The position numbers and the translations under genes were made by a program. A stretch of 64,000 nucleotides of DNA from Haladaptatus halobius (GTDB lineage Archaea > Halobacteriota > Halobacteria > Halobacteriales > Haladaptataceae). The notes under the pieces were generated by a model that made no database searches, had not been told where the DNA came from, and worked only from the letters and a program-made list of their open reading frames with translations. Within the stretch, counting starts at the first letter, position 1. Each line of letters starts with the position of its first letter. The stretch spans positions 2,666,001 through 2,730,000 of the forward strand of contig NZ_CP085335.1 in NCBI RefSeq assembly GCF_020618475.1, in the 5' to 3' direction. Of this stretch, positions 36,535 to 46,250 are shown in pieces.

Positions 36535-38286
36535 ATGTTCCTGACCTTCAGGGAGGAAGTCGAGGACGCCCTTCGCGGGGCGCTCGAATCTCTCGACCTC
36601 CCGACCGACGACCTCGGAATCGAGACGCCCCCGGAGGGCGTGGACGCCGTACTCGCCTCCAGCGCGGCGTTCCGACTCGCCGGGGAGGTGGGCGCACCCC
36701 CGCCGAAAGTCGCGAGCGACATCGCAGAAGAGATCGACGCCGAGGGGTACGACCACGTCGCCGCCGTGACCGCACGGGGCCCCTACGTCAACTTCCTGCC
36801 GAGCGGTGCGTACTACAACGAAACCGTCGAAACGGCGCAGGACGAGGAGTACGGTCGCCTCGAACCGACCGGGACGAGCGTCGTGGTCGAACACACCAGC
36901 GCGAATCCGACCGGTCCGATTCACGTCGGGCGCGCCCGCAACCCCATCACGGGCGACGCAATCGCTCGAATCCTGGATTTCGCGGGTCACGACGTCGACC
37001 GCCACTACTACGTCAACGACGCGGGTCGCCAGATGGCCGTGTTCACGTGGGCCTATGAGACGTTCGACGAGGACGACCTGCCGGAACCGGAGCGCGAGCG
37101 CGCCGATTACGACCTCGTGCGCTACTACCGCAAGGGCAACGCCTACCTCGAAGACGCCGACCCGGAGGACGTAGAGAAAGCCGAAACCGAGATTCAGGCC
37201 ATTCTGCAAGGGTTGGAGGACGGCGACGAAGCGACCTACGAGCGCGTCGGCGACGTGGTCGATACCGTCCTCTCCGGAATGCGCGTCACGTTAGACCGCC
37301 TTCCCGCTGAATTCGACGAGTTCGTCAAGGAGACGCGGTTCATGCGCGACGGGAGCACCGACGACGTGGTCTCGCGCCTGAAGGAAACGGAGTACGCGGT
37401 GTACGAGGACGACGCGTGGCAACTCGACCTCTCGGAGTTTGGCTTCGAGAAGAAACTGGTCTTCCTGCGCTCGGACGGCACCAGCCTCTACACGACCCGC
37501 GACCTGGCGCACCACGAGTGGAAGTTCGAGAACTACGACCGCGCCGTCACCGTCATCGGCGAAGACCACAAGCTACAGGGCGAACAGCTCGCGCAGGCGT
37601 TAGAAATTCTCGGTAACGAAACCGAGCAGCTGACGACGTTCCACTACTCGTGGGTCAATCTCCCCGAAGGCGGGATGAGCACCCGTCACGGGACGGGCAT
37701 CGACATGGACGACCTGCTGGACGAGGCCGAAAAGCGCGCTCGCAGGGAGGTCGAAACACGCATGGACGACCGCATCCGCGACGACGACCTCTCGGAGGCG
37801 GACGTCGACCGCATCGCCCGCCAAGTGGGTATCGGCGCAGTGCGCTACGACATCATCTCGAAACAGCCCACGAAGACCATCACCTTCGAGTGGGATCGCG
37901 CGCTCGATTTCGAGGCCCAGAGCGCGCCCTACGTCCAGTACGTCCACGCGCGCTGTTGTGGCATCATCGCGGAAGCGGGTGGAGACGTTCCCACCGAAAT
38001 CGACCCTTCACTCCTCGACACCGAGGAAGAACGCGAACTCATCGAGGTCATCGCCCGGTTCCCCCGCGTAATCGAAGAAGCCGCGGACGATCTCGAACCG
38101 CACGCCGTCGCCACCTATACCCGTCAGTTCGCGGAGGTGTTCAACGCGTTCTACCGTGAATGCCCCGTCCTCACGGCGGAGGCCGACGACCTGCGTGACG
38201 CCCGCCTCGCGCTGGTCGCCGCCGCGAAACACACCGTCGCCAACGCGTTAGGCGTCATCGGCGTCGAAGCACCCGAGTCGATGTGA
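36535..38286 (+). CDS. argS: Arginyl-tRNA synthetase
   Basis: Class I synthetase of 583 aa. The HIGH-type motif is [18 protein letters not shown] near residue 120, and the KMSKS position is replaced by [17 protein letters not shown], normal for ArgS. The N-terminal Arg-S additional domain (1-85) and C-terminal DALR anticodon-binding domain (about 455-583, ending [18 protein letters not shown]) are complete. It starts 52 bp after tatC. Confidence 0.97.
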   Translation: MFLTFREEVEDALRGALESLDLPTDDLGIETPPEGVDAVLASSAAFRLAGEVGAPPPKVASDIAEEIDAEGYDHVAAVTARGPYVNFLPSGAYYNETVETAQDEEYGRLEPTGTSVVVEHTSANPTGPIHVGRARNPITGDAIARILDFAGHDVDRHYYVNDAGRQMAVFTWAYETFDEDDLPEPERERADYDLVRYYRKGNAYLEDADPEDVEKAETEIQAILQGLEDGDEATYERVGDVVDTVLSGMRVTLDRLPAEFDEFVKETRFMRDGSTDDVVSRLKETEYAVYEDDAWQLDLSEFGFEKKLVFLRSDGTSLYTTRDLAHHEWKFENYDRAVTVIGEDHKLQGEQLAQALEILGNETEQLTTFHYSWVNLPEGGMSTRHGTGIDMDDLLDEAEKRARREVETRMDDRIRDDDLSEADVDRIARQVGIGAVRYDIISKQPTKTITFEWDRALDFEAQSAPYVQYVHARCCGIIAEAGGDVPTEIDPSLLDTEEERELIEVIARFPRVIEEAADDLEPHAVATYTRQFAEVFNAFYRECPVLTAEADDLRDARLALVAAAKHTVANALGVIGVEAPESM

Positions 38287-38408
38287 ACGAACCCCGGTGA
38301 CGCGAACAGGTCGCCTCCGACGAACAGTATCGCACCCGCGCCGAGACCGAGCGCGACCAGCACGAACAGAACGATCCACCAGAACGGAACCGAACCCTGA
38401 TCCGCCAT
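38151..38408 (-). CDS. Possible small membrane protein overlapping argS on the opposite strand
   Basis: An 85-aa frame whose first 45 residues look like a true small membrane protein ([20 protein letters not shown], then [14 protein letters not shown]). The remaining 40 residues, inside the argS 3' end, have the Arg/Ser/Ala composition of antisense sequence. The simplest reading is a small single-helix protein whose original stop was lost, extending it into argS by 136 bases. It lies upstream of nothing and downstream of nothing on its strand, although the MinD-like gene follows the same direction further right. Confidence 0.4.
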   Translation of the reverse strand: MADQGSVPFWWIVLFVLVALGLGAGAILFVGGDLFASPGFVHIDSGASTPMTPNALATVCFAAATSARRASRRSSASAVRTGHSR

Positions 38409-38451
38409 TCCGTCCCGCTAGAACACCCCCGGACACTTCGTTATTTCTGGA

Positions 38452-39939
38452 TTACTGGAATAAGGAACCGATTCGACCGAACAAACCGTCTTTCTCGCCT
38501 TCCTCGTCTTCGTCCTCGTCGGAAGCGGCGTTCAGTTCTGCCGGGACGGGGTCGTCCTGAAACGGGACGGCCTTGACGTCGTCCGATTCGGCGTCGACTA
38601 TCTCGTCGGGTAAGTCCGGGGACTCCTCCGGCGGGCTATCTTCCCAGTCGTCGTCGCCCGCACCCGCCGGTTCGGCCTCCGTTATCGGGTCGGCCTCGTC
38701 CGTCTCGTCGGGGTCGCCCGTCGGGTCGTCCACGGCGGCCGAATCGACGTCCTCCATCGAGTCGACATCCTCAGCCGATTCGGCCGCCGCTATCGAGTCG
38801 GATCCGTTCGTCAGTTCGTCCGACGCCGTCGTGATGACCTGCCTCGTCGGACCGTCCTCCCCCATCGATCCGTCGAACTCTGCGGCGTGTTCCGTGAGGA
38901 CGGTGTCGAACTCGTCCGAGTCGTCCTCGTCGGGTTTCGCCCCGCCGGGATTCACTTCGTCGGATTTCGCCTCGCCGGATTCGGCGGACGGAGTGTCGGA
39001 GGGCTCGTCATTGGACGAGTCGGGGATTTCTTCCGCGGTCGACTCGGCGGTCGCCTGCCGGTCGGCGGAGTCGACGATTCGCTCGTCGATGAGGTCGTGA
39101 ACCGGATCTGCATCGAAAGACGACTTCGACGGGGCGGCCGTCGAGTTGTCTTCCGGAAGTTTGGCCTCGGCGTCGGCGAGCGTCGGTGCGCGGAAGTCGG
39201 CGGGGCGAGGTTCGCCGGACAGTTTGGGGGTGTCCGTCGCGCCCGTGAGGATGTCTGCGAGTTCGCGGTACGCCTTCGCGGCGGGGCTGTTCGGGGTGAA
39301 CGCGGCCAGCGGTCGGCCTGCGTCGATTCCCATCGGAACCGCCTCGTCGTCGGGGACGACGGTGAGCACGTCGGTGTCGAGCGTCCCTTCCACGTCGTCC
39401 GCGTTCAGGATGTCGTTACTTCGTTGGGTGAGCACCGCACCGCGGACGGTCGCTTCAACGCAGGCCACGAGTTCACCCGTCTTGGAGGTGTCGCGCACCG
39501 CGGCGATATCCGGGGTGGTGACGAGCAGTACGTCGTCCGCGAGCGAAAGAGGGAGGATGGTGTCGTAGCTGATGCCCGCACCCGTATCGAGCAGGACGTA
39601 CTCGTAGGATTCGCGGAGATCGGCGACGACCTGCTGGAGGTTCGCCGTCTGCGATTGGGCGAACGCGTGGATGTCGGTGCTGCTCGGGAGAACGTCGATA
39701 CCGCCTGGCGCGTCGTAGATAGCGTCCGCGACGCCTGCCTCGCCTGCGAGCACCTCGTGGAGCGTCGGGCCGGTGAGTTCGAAATCGAGGTACCCCTCGA
39801 CGTTCGCCATCCCGAGGTCCGTGTCCACGACGACGACCTCGTAATCCGCCGCCGCGAGCATCGCCCCGAGGTTGATTGCGGTCGTCGTCTTCCCCACACC
39901 TCCCTTGCCGCTTGCAACCGCGAACACTATCCCAGTCAT
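38452..39939 (-). CDS. minD: MinD/ParA-family ATPase with long acidic C-terminal extension
   Basis: A 495-aa protein. Residues 1-245 are a complete MinD-type ATPase: GKGGVGKTTTAINLG (deviant Walker A with the signature lysine), VVVDTDLGMANVEGYL, and VLLDTGAGISYDTI. The remaining 250 residues are extremely rich in Asp, Glu, Ser and Pro, clearly disordered, and end in a short conserved-looking hydrophobic tail (KDGLFGRIGSLFQ). Haloferax MinD4 also has a long disordered C-terminal extension and helps place chemosensory arrays and archaella at the cell poles. This could be its orthologue, inferred from architecture only. The tail could be a membrane-targeting helix. Confidence 0.85.
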   Translation of the reverse strand: MTGIVFAVASGKGGVGKTTTAINLGAMLAAADYEVVVVDTDLGMANVEGYLDFELTGPTLHEVLAGEAGVADAIYDAPGGIDVLPSSTDIHAFAQSQTANLQQVVADLRESYEYVLLDTGAGISYDTILPLSLADDVLLVTTPDIAAVRDTSKTGELVACVEATVRGAVLTQRSNDILNADDVEGTLDTDVLTVVPDDEAVPMGIDAGRPLAAFTPNSPAAKAYRELADILTGATDTPKLSGEPRPADFRAPTLADAEAKLPEDNSTAAPSKSSFDADPVHDLIDERIVDSADRQATAESTAEEIPDSSNDEPSDTPSAESGEAKSDEVNPGGAKPDEDDSDEFDTVLTEHAAEFDGSMGEDGPTRQVITTASDELTNGSDSIAAAESAEDVDSMEDVDSAAVDDPTGDPDETDEADPITEAEPAGAGDDDWEDSPPEESPDLPDEIVDAESDDVKAVPFQDDPVPAELNAASDEDEDEEGEKDGLFGRIGSLFQ

Positions 39940-40031
39940 GTTTATTACATCAAACCGAACAAGGACGCGTATATAAAGTTAGTCCGTGACGAAGAAGTTC
40001 GATCGTGAAGCGACCGGAGGAGCGCCCTCGC

Positions 40032-40793
40032 TCAGCACTCGCCGAACACGTTCGCGTTCCGAGCCGCCTCGTATCGGTTCGCCACGTCGTTCCAATCCAC
40101 GACGTTCCAGAAGTTGTCGACGTACTTTCCGCGCTCGTTTTCGTACTGGAGGTAGTAGGCGTGCTCCCACACGTCCAGCACGAGGAGGGACGTCGAACCT
40201 TGAACCGCGATGTCGTTGTGATTCTCGGCCTGGATGACAATCGGCTTGTCCGCGACGTGGTCGTAGACCAACATTCCCCAACCGGAGCCTTCGACGCTCT
40301 TCGCCGCCGCGGAGAAGTCCTGCTTGAAACCGTCGAACGAGCCGAAGTGCTGGTCGATAGCGTCGGCGAATTCGCCGGACGGTTCGCCGCCGCCGTTCGG
40401 CGACATGTTCTGCCAAAACACGGAGTGGTTGACGTGGCCCGAGAGGTTGAATGAGAGGTCGCGCTTGACCGCTTTCACGTCGCTGAAGTTTCCCGACTGT
40501 CGCATCTCGGATAGTTTTTCGAGCGCGGCGTTCGCACCGTCGACGTACCCCTGATGGTGTTTATCGTGGTGCAGTTTCATGATTCTCGCGTCGATGCTCG
40601 GTTCCAGTGCGTCGTACTCGTACGGGAGCGGAGGGAGTTCGTACGTCATTGTTGGTTTGTTCGCTTCGTCGTTCGTGCTTGCGATGGCGGTTGGCGTGCT
40701 GACAGCGACCAATCCGGCGGAGAGACCGGTCGCTTGGAGAAACGACCGGCGGGAAGCGGCAAGCGGTAGCGTCGGGTTATTTTCGTCGTTCAT
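40032..40793 (-). CDS. sod: Superoxide dismutase (Fe/Mn) with a Tat signal peptide
   Basis: Converts superoxide to oxygen and peroxide. Residues 1-45 carry a twin-arginine signal (ASRRSFLQATGLSAGLVAVS, cleavage probably near AIA-ST). The enzyme proper begins at about residue 49 (MTYELPPLPYEYDALEP) and is complete to 253. Metal ligands by alignment to E. coli Mn-SOD are H75, H123, D207 and H211. Most haloarchaeal SODs I know are cytoplasmic and about 200 aa, so an exported form is uncommon. A TATA-like AATATATA at 40813-40820 (minus strand) lies 20-27 nt from the ATG, giving a leaderless mRNA. No lipobox is present, so the enzyme should be released or stay in the cell-wall zone. Confidence 0.93.
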   Translation of the reverse strand: MNDENNPTLPLAASRRSFLQATGLSAGLVAVSTPTAIASTNDEANKPTMTYELPPLPYEYDALEPSIDARIMKLHHDKHHQGYVDGANAALEKLSEMRQSGNFSDVKAVKRDLSFNLSGHVNHSVFWQNMSPNGGGEPSGEFADAIDQHFGSFDGFKQDFSAAAKSVEGSGWGMLVYDHVADKPIVIQAENHNDIAVQGSTSLLVLDVWEHAYYLQYENERGKYVDNFWNVVDWNDVANRYEAARNANVFGEC

Positions 40794-40812
40794 GCCTTAT
40801 ACCACAACCGGG

Positions 40813-40820
40813 AATATATA
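40813..40820 (-). promoter_or_regulatory. TATA-like box of sod
   Basis: TATATATT on the minus strand, ending 20 nt before the sod ATG. A second AT-rich run (TTATACTTTA, complement of 40832-40841) lies further upstream, so the promoter may have a second start or an upstream element. Confidence 0.5.
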
Positions 40821-40923
40821 CTCGGGTGGTAAAGTATAATTGGCCGATTCGGAAATACGTCCGTCAGCGGAAACGATGGGAGGTCAAAGGTTACTTACCG
40901 GTTGGGGCGGCTAGATACGTGTA

Positions 40924-42165
40924 ATGAGCCAGCAGGAGGGTGAACCGTCCGACAGGAAGCGGTACGAGTTCCAGAAGGTCATCGAAGACCTACGGGAGTA
41001 CGAGGGCTCCGGAACGCAACTCGTCACCATCTACATCCCGCCGGACAAGCAGATCAGCGACGTGGTTGCCCATATCACGCAGGAGCACAGCGAAGCGAGC
41101 AACATCAAGTCGAAGCAGACGCGAACCAACGTGCAGGACGCGCTTACGTCCATCAAAGACCGCCTGCGATACTACGACACGTTCCCGCCGGACAACGGGA
41201 TCGTCATCTTCAGCGGGGCTATCGACACCGGCGGCGGCCAGACCGACATGGTTACCAAGGTGCTCGAAAACCCGCCGGAGCCGATCCAGTCGTTCCGCTA
41301 CCACTGCGATTCGGCGTTCCTCACGGAGCCGCTGGAGGAGATGCTGGGCGACAAGGGGCTGTACGGTCTCATCGTGCTCGACCGGCGCGAGGCCAACGTC
41401 GGCTGGCTGAAGGGCAAGCGCGTCGAACCCGTCAAGTCCGCCTCGTCGCTCGTGCCGGGCAAACAGCGCAAAGGTGGCCAGTCCGCCCAGCGTTTCCACC
41501 GCCTCCGCCTCGAAGCCATCGACAACTTCTATCAGGAGGTCGCAGAGATGGCGGACGACCTGTTCGTCCCGAAGCGCCACGAACTGGACGGCGTGCTCAT
41601 CGGCGGCCCCTCGCCGACCAAAGACGAGTTCATGGACGGCGGCTACCTCCACCACGAGATAGACGACAAGGTACTCGGCAAGTTCGACATCGCGTACACC
41701 GACGAATCCGGGCTCTACGACCTCGTTGACGCCGCCTCGGACGCACTGGCCGACGCCGAGGTGATAAAGGACAAGCAGGAGATGGAGGAGTTCTTCCGCG
41801 AACTCCACGAGGGCGACCTCGCAACCTACGGGTTCGAGCCGACCCGTAGGAATCTCGTGATGGGCGCTGTCGACCGCCTGCTCCTCTCCGAAGACCTCCG
41901 CCGCGACGTGGTCGTCTACGACTGTGGCGACAAGGAGGAGTACGAGTTCATCGATCGCCGGAAGAACACGCCCGAGCACAGCTGCGAGGGCGGGTCGGAA
42001 GCCGAGATGAAAGAGCGCGAGGACGCCATCGAGTACCTGATGACAATTGCCGAACAACGCGGCACGGAGACGAAGTTCATCAGCACCGACTTCGAGAAAG
42101 GCGAACAGCTGATGAACGCCTTCGGCGGCGTCGCCGGCATCCTTCGATACTCGACCGGCGTGTAA
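40924..42165 (+). CDS. prf1: Peptide chain release factor aRF1
   Basis: Archaeal/eukaryal-type class 1 release factor that reads all three stop codons. The 413-aa protein carries the codon-recognition NIKS motif (HSEASNIKSKQTR, near residue 63) and the peptidyl-hydrolysis GGQ motif (GKQRKGGQSAQRF, near residue 185). The C-terminal domain contains the four cysteine/histidine region (YDCGDKEEYEF, HSCEGGSE). It is divergent from sod across 130 bp. Confidence 0.97.
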   Translation: MSQQEGEPSDRKRYEFQKVIEDLREYEGSGTQLVTIYIPPDKQISDVVAHITQEHSEASNIKSKQTRTNVQDALTSIKDRLRYYDTFPPDNGIVIFSGAIDTGGGQTDMVTKVLENPPEPIQSFRYHCDSAFLTEPLEEMLGDKGLYGLIVLDRREANVGWLKGKRVEPVKSASSLVPGKQRKGGQSAQRFHRLRLEAIDNFYQEVAEMADDLFVPKRHELDGVLIGGPSPTKDEFMDGGYLHHEIDDKVLGKFDIAYTDESGLYDLVDAASDALADAEVIKDKQEMEEFFRELHEGDLATYGFEPTRRNLVMGAVDRLLLSEDLRRDVVVYDCGDKEEYEFIDRRKNTPEHSCEGGSEAEMKEREDAIEYLMTIAEQRGTETKFISTDFEKGEQLMNAFGGVAGILRYSTGV

Positions 42166-42219
42166 GCCGGTTCTCTCTCTGCTGATACCCGCTCAATGTC
42201 CGCCCTGATACGCGTTCGA

Positions 42220-42839
42220 TTATTCGTCCGCCGACCGCTCTCCTCTCCCCTTTGGCATCGTCGAGTAGTGCACCGTGACGTCCATATCCGGGCGTTCGCT
42301 TTGCATCGTTGAATACCCCACACCCACTTCCATGTCCGGGCGATTTTCCGGTATCGTCGAGACGGCGGTGATACTCTGCGTGGCGGACTCCCCCTCACCG
42401 CCGGAACCTAACTCGCTCTGCTCTATCTGCTCTCGAAGCCGGTCGCGGGCGACGTCGATTTTCTCGCGGAACTCCTTGACGTTGTCCCCAGTTCGGACTG
42501 GAGTTTCCCCTCGGTTACCTCCGACGCCATCTCGGTCTTCTCCGTGGTGGATTCGACGAGGTCCGAGTCTTCCTCGTCGGCGGCGTCCTCGCCGCTCAGC
42601 GCGCCGACCGCGTCAGACAACTCCTTGCTCTCATTCCAGAGTTCCTGCATCTTCTCCGAACTCCAGAACTCACGGAAGTCGACGGCCTCCATCAGTTTCG
42701 TGAGGTCGAACGCCTTCCGAGGTTCGCCGCTCTCGACCGCGTTCGGAACGGCGGAGAGTTCTATCGCGTCCGGTAGCGTGTCGGCGTCGACCGTTTCGGA
42801 GAACGCCTCCGCGTCGAACGAGACGGCTCGGTGTTCCAT
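42220..42839 (-). pseudogene. Frameshifted gene for an acidic helical protein of unknown function
   Basis: From ATG 42839 the frame reads an acidic, helical protein (MEHRAVSFDAEAFSETVDAD, then FDLTKLMEAVDFREFWSSEK) up to GKLQSELG. After the run of four G (42486-42489, C on the plus strand) the sensible sequence is in another frame: DNVKEFREKIDVARDRLREQ, then STIPENRPDMEVGVGYSTM and the near repeat ERPDMDVTVHYSTM, to TAA at 42220-42222. Restoring one G would give one protein of about 206 aa. In the unshifted frame the protein would be cut at 42423 with 18 nonsense residues. It lies beyond the prf1 stop by 54 bp. It is either a pseudogene or a sequence error; function unknown. Confidence 0.72.
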
Positions 42840-43034
42840 CTGTGCATGGTTCAGCGAGGCTTGTCTATAAGTTCACTCGCTGAAATAGAAAGGACCGGCC
42901 GACAATCGAGGAGATTCCCACGGGCGTCGGAAGCAGTCGTGGAGGGAACGCGAGAAGGAAAACGACCCTGACCCGAAGTACAGGTCGACTGCATAACCGA
43001 ACTCACTTTATCTACGAGGATACACACATCGCAC

Positions 43035-46000
43035 ATGAGCAGATTCGAGGAAGTAGCCGACCAGTACGATCCACATTCGGTCGAAGACCGGGTGTTCGAG
43101 TACTGGAACGAGGTGAACGCCTACGAGAAGACCAAGGCGAACAGGGAGGGCGCGGAGCGGTTCTTCTTTGTCGACGGCCCCCCGTACACCTCAGGGGCGG
43201 CGCACATGGGAACGACGTGGAACAAGTCGCTGAAGGACACCTACATCCGGTATCTTCGGATGTCCGGCTACGACGTGACCGACCGCCCCGGCTACGACAT
43301 GCACGGGCTCCCCATCGAGACGAAGGTCGAGGAGCAGATGGGTTTCGAGAACAAAAAGGACATCGAGGAGTTCGGAATGGAGAACTTCATCCAGGAGTGC
43401 AAGGAGTTCGCTGAAGACCAACTCGACGCGATGGACGAGGACTTCCAGTCCTTCGGCGTCTGGATGGACTGGGATAACCCCTACAAGACGGTGAATCCCG
43501 AGTACATGGAAGCGGCGTGGTGGGGGTTCCAGCGCGCTCACGAACGCGGCCTCGTGGAGCAAGGGATGCGCTCCATCAGCCAGTGCCCGCGGTGCGAGAC
43601 CGCCATCGCCAACAATGAGGTGGAGTACGAGGACGTGGAAGACCCCTCCATCTACGTGAAGTTCCCGCTGAAGGGGCGCGACGGGAACCTCGTCGTCTGG
43701 ACGACCACCCCGTGGACCATCCCGGCGAACACCTTCGTCGCGGTGGACGGCGAGATGACCTACGTCGGCGTCGAAGCCGAGAAGGACGGCGAAAGCGAAA
43801 TCCTCTACGTCGCCGAGCCGACCGTCGAGGAAGTCCTGAAGGAGGGTCGCTACGAGGATTACGAAGTCGTCGACGAGGTCACCGGCGAAGAGATGGTCGG
43901 CTGGGAGTACGAGCATCCGCTGGCCGAAGAAGTTCCCGAGCACCCGTCGGGCGAGGGTGCGCTACAGGTGTACACCGCCGACTACGTCGAAGCCGACCGG
44001 ACGGGACTCGTCCACTCCGCGCCCGGCCACGGTGAGGAGGACTTCGAGCGCGGGACGGAGCTGGGACTCGACATCTTCTGTCCCGTCGCCGGCGACGGCG
44101 TCTACCGCGAGGAGGCGGGCGAGTACGCCGGGGAGTTCGTCAAGGACGCCGACGAGGACATCACGGCCGACCTCGACGCGAACGGCCACCTGCTCTCGTC
44201 GGACACTGTGACCCACAGCTACGGCCACTGCTGGCGCTGTGACACGGGTATCCTCCAGATCGTCACCGACCAGTGGTTCATCACGGTCACCGACATCAAA
44301 GACGAACTCCTCGACAACATCGAGGATAGCGAGTGGCATCCGCAAGAAGCCCGTGACGAGCGGTTCTACAACTTCGTGGAGAACTCGCCGGACTGGAATG
44401 TCTCGCGCCAACGCTACTGGGGCGTTCCTATCCCCATCTGGTCGCCAGAGGAGTGGGACGGCGACATGGCCGACGTGGTGGTCGTCGGCACCCGCGATGA
44501 ACTCGCGGAGACGGTCGACCAAGACGTGAACCCCGAAGAGGTCGACCTCCACCGCCCGACGGTAGACGAGTTGACCATCACGAAAGACGGGACGACCTAC
44601 ACCCGCGTTCCCGACGTGTTCGACGTGTGGCTGGACTCCTCGGTCGCCTCGTGGGGCACCCTCGACTACCCGAGCGAGGAAGAGGACTTCGAGGAACTGT
44701 GGCCCGCCGACCTCATCATGGAGGCGCACGACCAGACCCGCGGCTGGTTCTGGTCGCAACTCGGCATGGGCACCGCCGCGCTCGGCGAGGTTCCCTACGA
44801 CGAAGTGCTGATGCACGGCTGGGCGCTCGCCGAAGACGGGCGCAAGATGTCCAAATCCATCGGGAACATCGTCTCGCCGGAGGAGGCCATCGAGCGCCAC
44901 GGCGCGGACCCGATGCGTCTGTTCCTCCTCTCGCAGAACCCGCAGGGCGAGGATATGCGCTTCTCGTGGGACGAGATGCAGAACATGCAACGGAGCCTGA
45001 ACATCCTCTGGAACGTGTTCCGGTTCCCCCTACCGTACATGCGTCTCGACGAGTTCGACCCGGACGCGGTCGACGTGAAAGACGCCAACCTCGAACTGGT
45101 CGACGAGTGGTTACTCTCGCGCCTCCAGACCGTGACGGCCGAGATGACCGACCACTGGGAGGCGTACCGCCAAGACCGGGCGCTTCGCGCGCTCATCGAC
45201 TTCGTCGTCGAAGACGTTTCGCGGTTTTACATCCAAGTCGTCCGCGAGCGCATGTGGGAAGAAGAGGATAGCGTGAGCAAACAGGCCGCCTATGCGACGT
45301 TCTACCACGTCCTGCGACGGTCGGTCGCGCTACTCGCTCCCTTCGCCCCGTTTGTCAGCGAGGAGATATACCAGAACCTCACGGGCGACAATGGCGCTGA
45401 CAGCGTCCACATGCTCGACTGGCCGGAGGCGGACGAGTTCTGGCGCGACGAGGGACTCGAATCCGACGTGTCGGTGCTTCGCGCCGTCGAGGAGTCGGGC
45501 GCGAACGCCCGCCAGCAGGCGGAACGAAAGCTTCGCTGGCCCGTCTCACGAATCGTCGTGGACGCGAACGACGCGGTCGTCGTTCGCGCCGTCGAGAACC
45601 ACGACGACCTGCTAGCAGACCGCCTGAACGCCCGTGAGGTCGAACTCGTCGCCCCGGACGATCAGTGGGGCGAACTTGCCTACAGCGCCGAGGCGGACAT
45701 GAGCGTGCTCGGCCCGACCTTCGGCGACGACGCCGGACGGGTGATGAACGCGCTCAACGAAGCCCGAGTGACGGAACCCACCCTCGCCGCGCTCGAAGGT
45801 GCGGTCGAAGACGCCCTCGGCGAGGAAGTCGAGTTGGACGACGAGATGGTCGAGTTCGTCACGCGGACGCCGGACGAAGTGACGGGCGCAACGTTCGACG
45901 TGAACGGCGACGAACTCGGCGTCGTCTACGTCGATACGGCGCTCACGGAGGACATCGAGAGCGAGGGCTACGCCCGCGAGGTCATCCGCCGCGTACAGGA

Positions 46001-46226
46001 GATGCGCAAGGACTTGGATCTCGACATCGAGGAGGGCATCCGCCTCGAACTCGACGTGCACGACGACCGCGTGGCAGAACTCGTCGAGCGCCACGTGGAA
46101 CTCGTGAAAGAGGAGGTTCGCGCCGAGAGCGTGGGCCAGGTCGAAGACGGCTATCGCAAAGACTGGGACGTGGAAGGCGTCGAGATGACGGTTGCGATCG
46201 CCCCGCTGGCGGAAGCGCAGGCGTAG
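43035..46226 (+). CDS. ileS: Isoleucyl-tRNA synthetase
   Basis: Class I synthetase of 1063 aa. The HIGH-type motif appears as PPYTSGAAHMGTTWNKSLKD (residues about 50-68) and KMSKS as GRKMSKSIGNIVSPEEA near 615. The CP1 editing domain lies between (DLVVWTTTPWTIPANTFVAV-type sequence near 220) and the C-terminal anticodon-binding and tail domains are complete. DMHGLPIETKVEE identifies the IleRS group. It stands alone and convergent with prs. Confidence 0.97.
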   Translation: MSRFEEVADQYDPHSVEDRVFEYWNEVNAYEKTKANREGAERFFFVDGPPYTSGAAHMGTTWNKSLKDTYIRYLRMSGYDVTDRPGYDMHGLPIETKVEEQMGFENKKDIEEFGMENFIQECKEFAEDQLDAMDEDFQSFGVWMDWDNPYKTVNPEYMEAAWWGFQRAHERGLVEQGMRSISQCPRCETAIANNEVEYEDVEDPSIYVKFPLKGRDGNLVVWTTTPWTIPANTFVAVDGEMTYVGVEAEKDGESEILYVAEPTVEEVLKEGRYEDYEVVDEVTGEEMVGWEYEHPLAEEVPEHPSGEGALQVYTADYVEADRTGLVHSAPGHGEEDFERGTELGLDIFCPVAGDGVYREEAGEYAGEFVKDADEDITADLDANGHLLSSDTVTHSYGHCWRCDTGILQIVTDQWFITVTDIKDELLDNIEDSEWHPQEARDERFYNFVENSPDWNVSRQRYWGVPIPIWSPEEWDGDMADVVVVGTRDELAETVDQDVNPEEVDLHRPTVDELTITKDGTTYTRVPDVFDVWLDSSVASWGTLDYPSEEEDFEELWPADLIMEAHDQTRGWFWSQLGMGTAALGEVPYDEVLMHGWALAEDGRKMSKSIGNIVSPEEAIERHGADPMRLFLLSQNPQGEDMRFSWDEMQNMQRSLNILWNVFRFPLPYMRLDEFDPDAVDVKDANLELVDEWLLSRLQTVTAEMTDHWEAYRQDRALRALIDFVVEDVSRFYIQVVRERMWEEEDSVSKQAAYATFYHVLRRSVALLAPFAPFVSEEIYQNLTGDNGADSVHMLDWPEADEFWRDEGLESDVSVLRAVEESGANARQQAERKLRWPVSRIVVDANDAVVVRAVENHDDLLADRLNAREVELVAPDDQWGELAYSAEADMSVLGPTFGDDAGRVMNALNEARVTEPTLAALEGAVEDALGEEVELDDEMVEFVTRTPDEVTGATFDVNGDELGVVYVDTALTEDIESEGYAREVIRRVQEMRKDLDLDIEEGIRLELDVHDDRVAELVERHVELVKEEVRAESVGQVEDGYRKDWDVEGVEMTVAIAPLAEAQA

Positions 46227-46250
46227 TACGGTTTTTTGGTCGGTTGCGCG

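Noticed and set aside
42486..42489. Programmed ribosomal frameshift in the gene behind prf1
   Set aside because: A prf1-linked programmed frameshift is attractive because bacterial release factor 2 uses one, but there is no slippery heptamer or downstream structure I can support, and aRF1 itself is intact.
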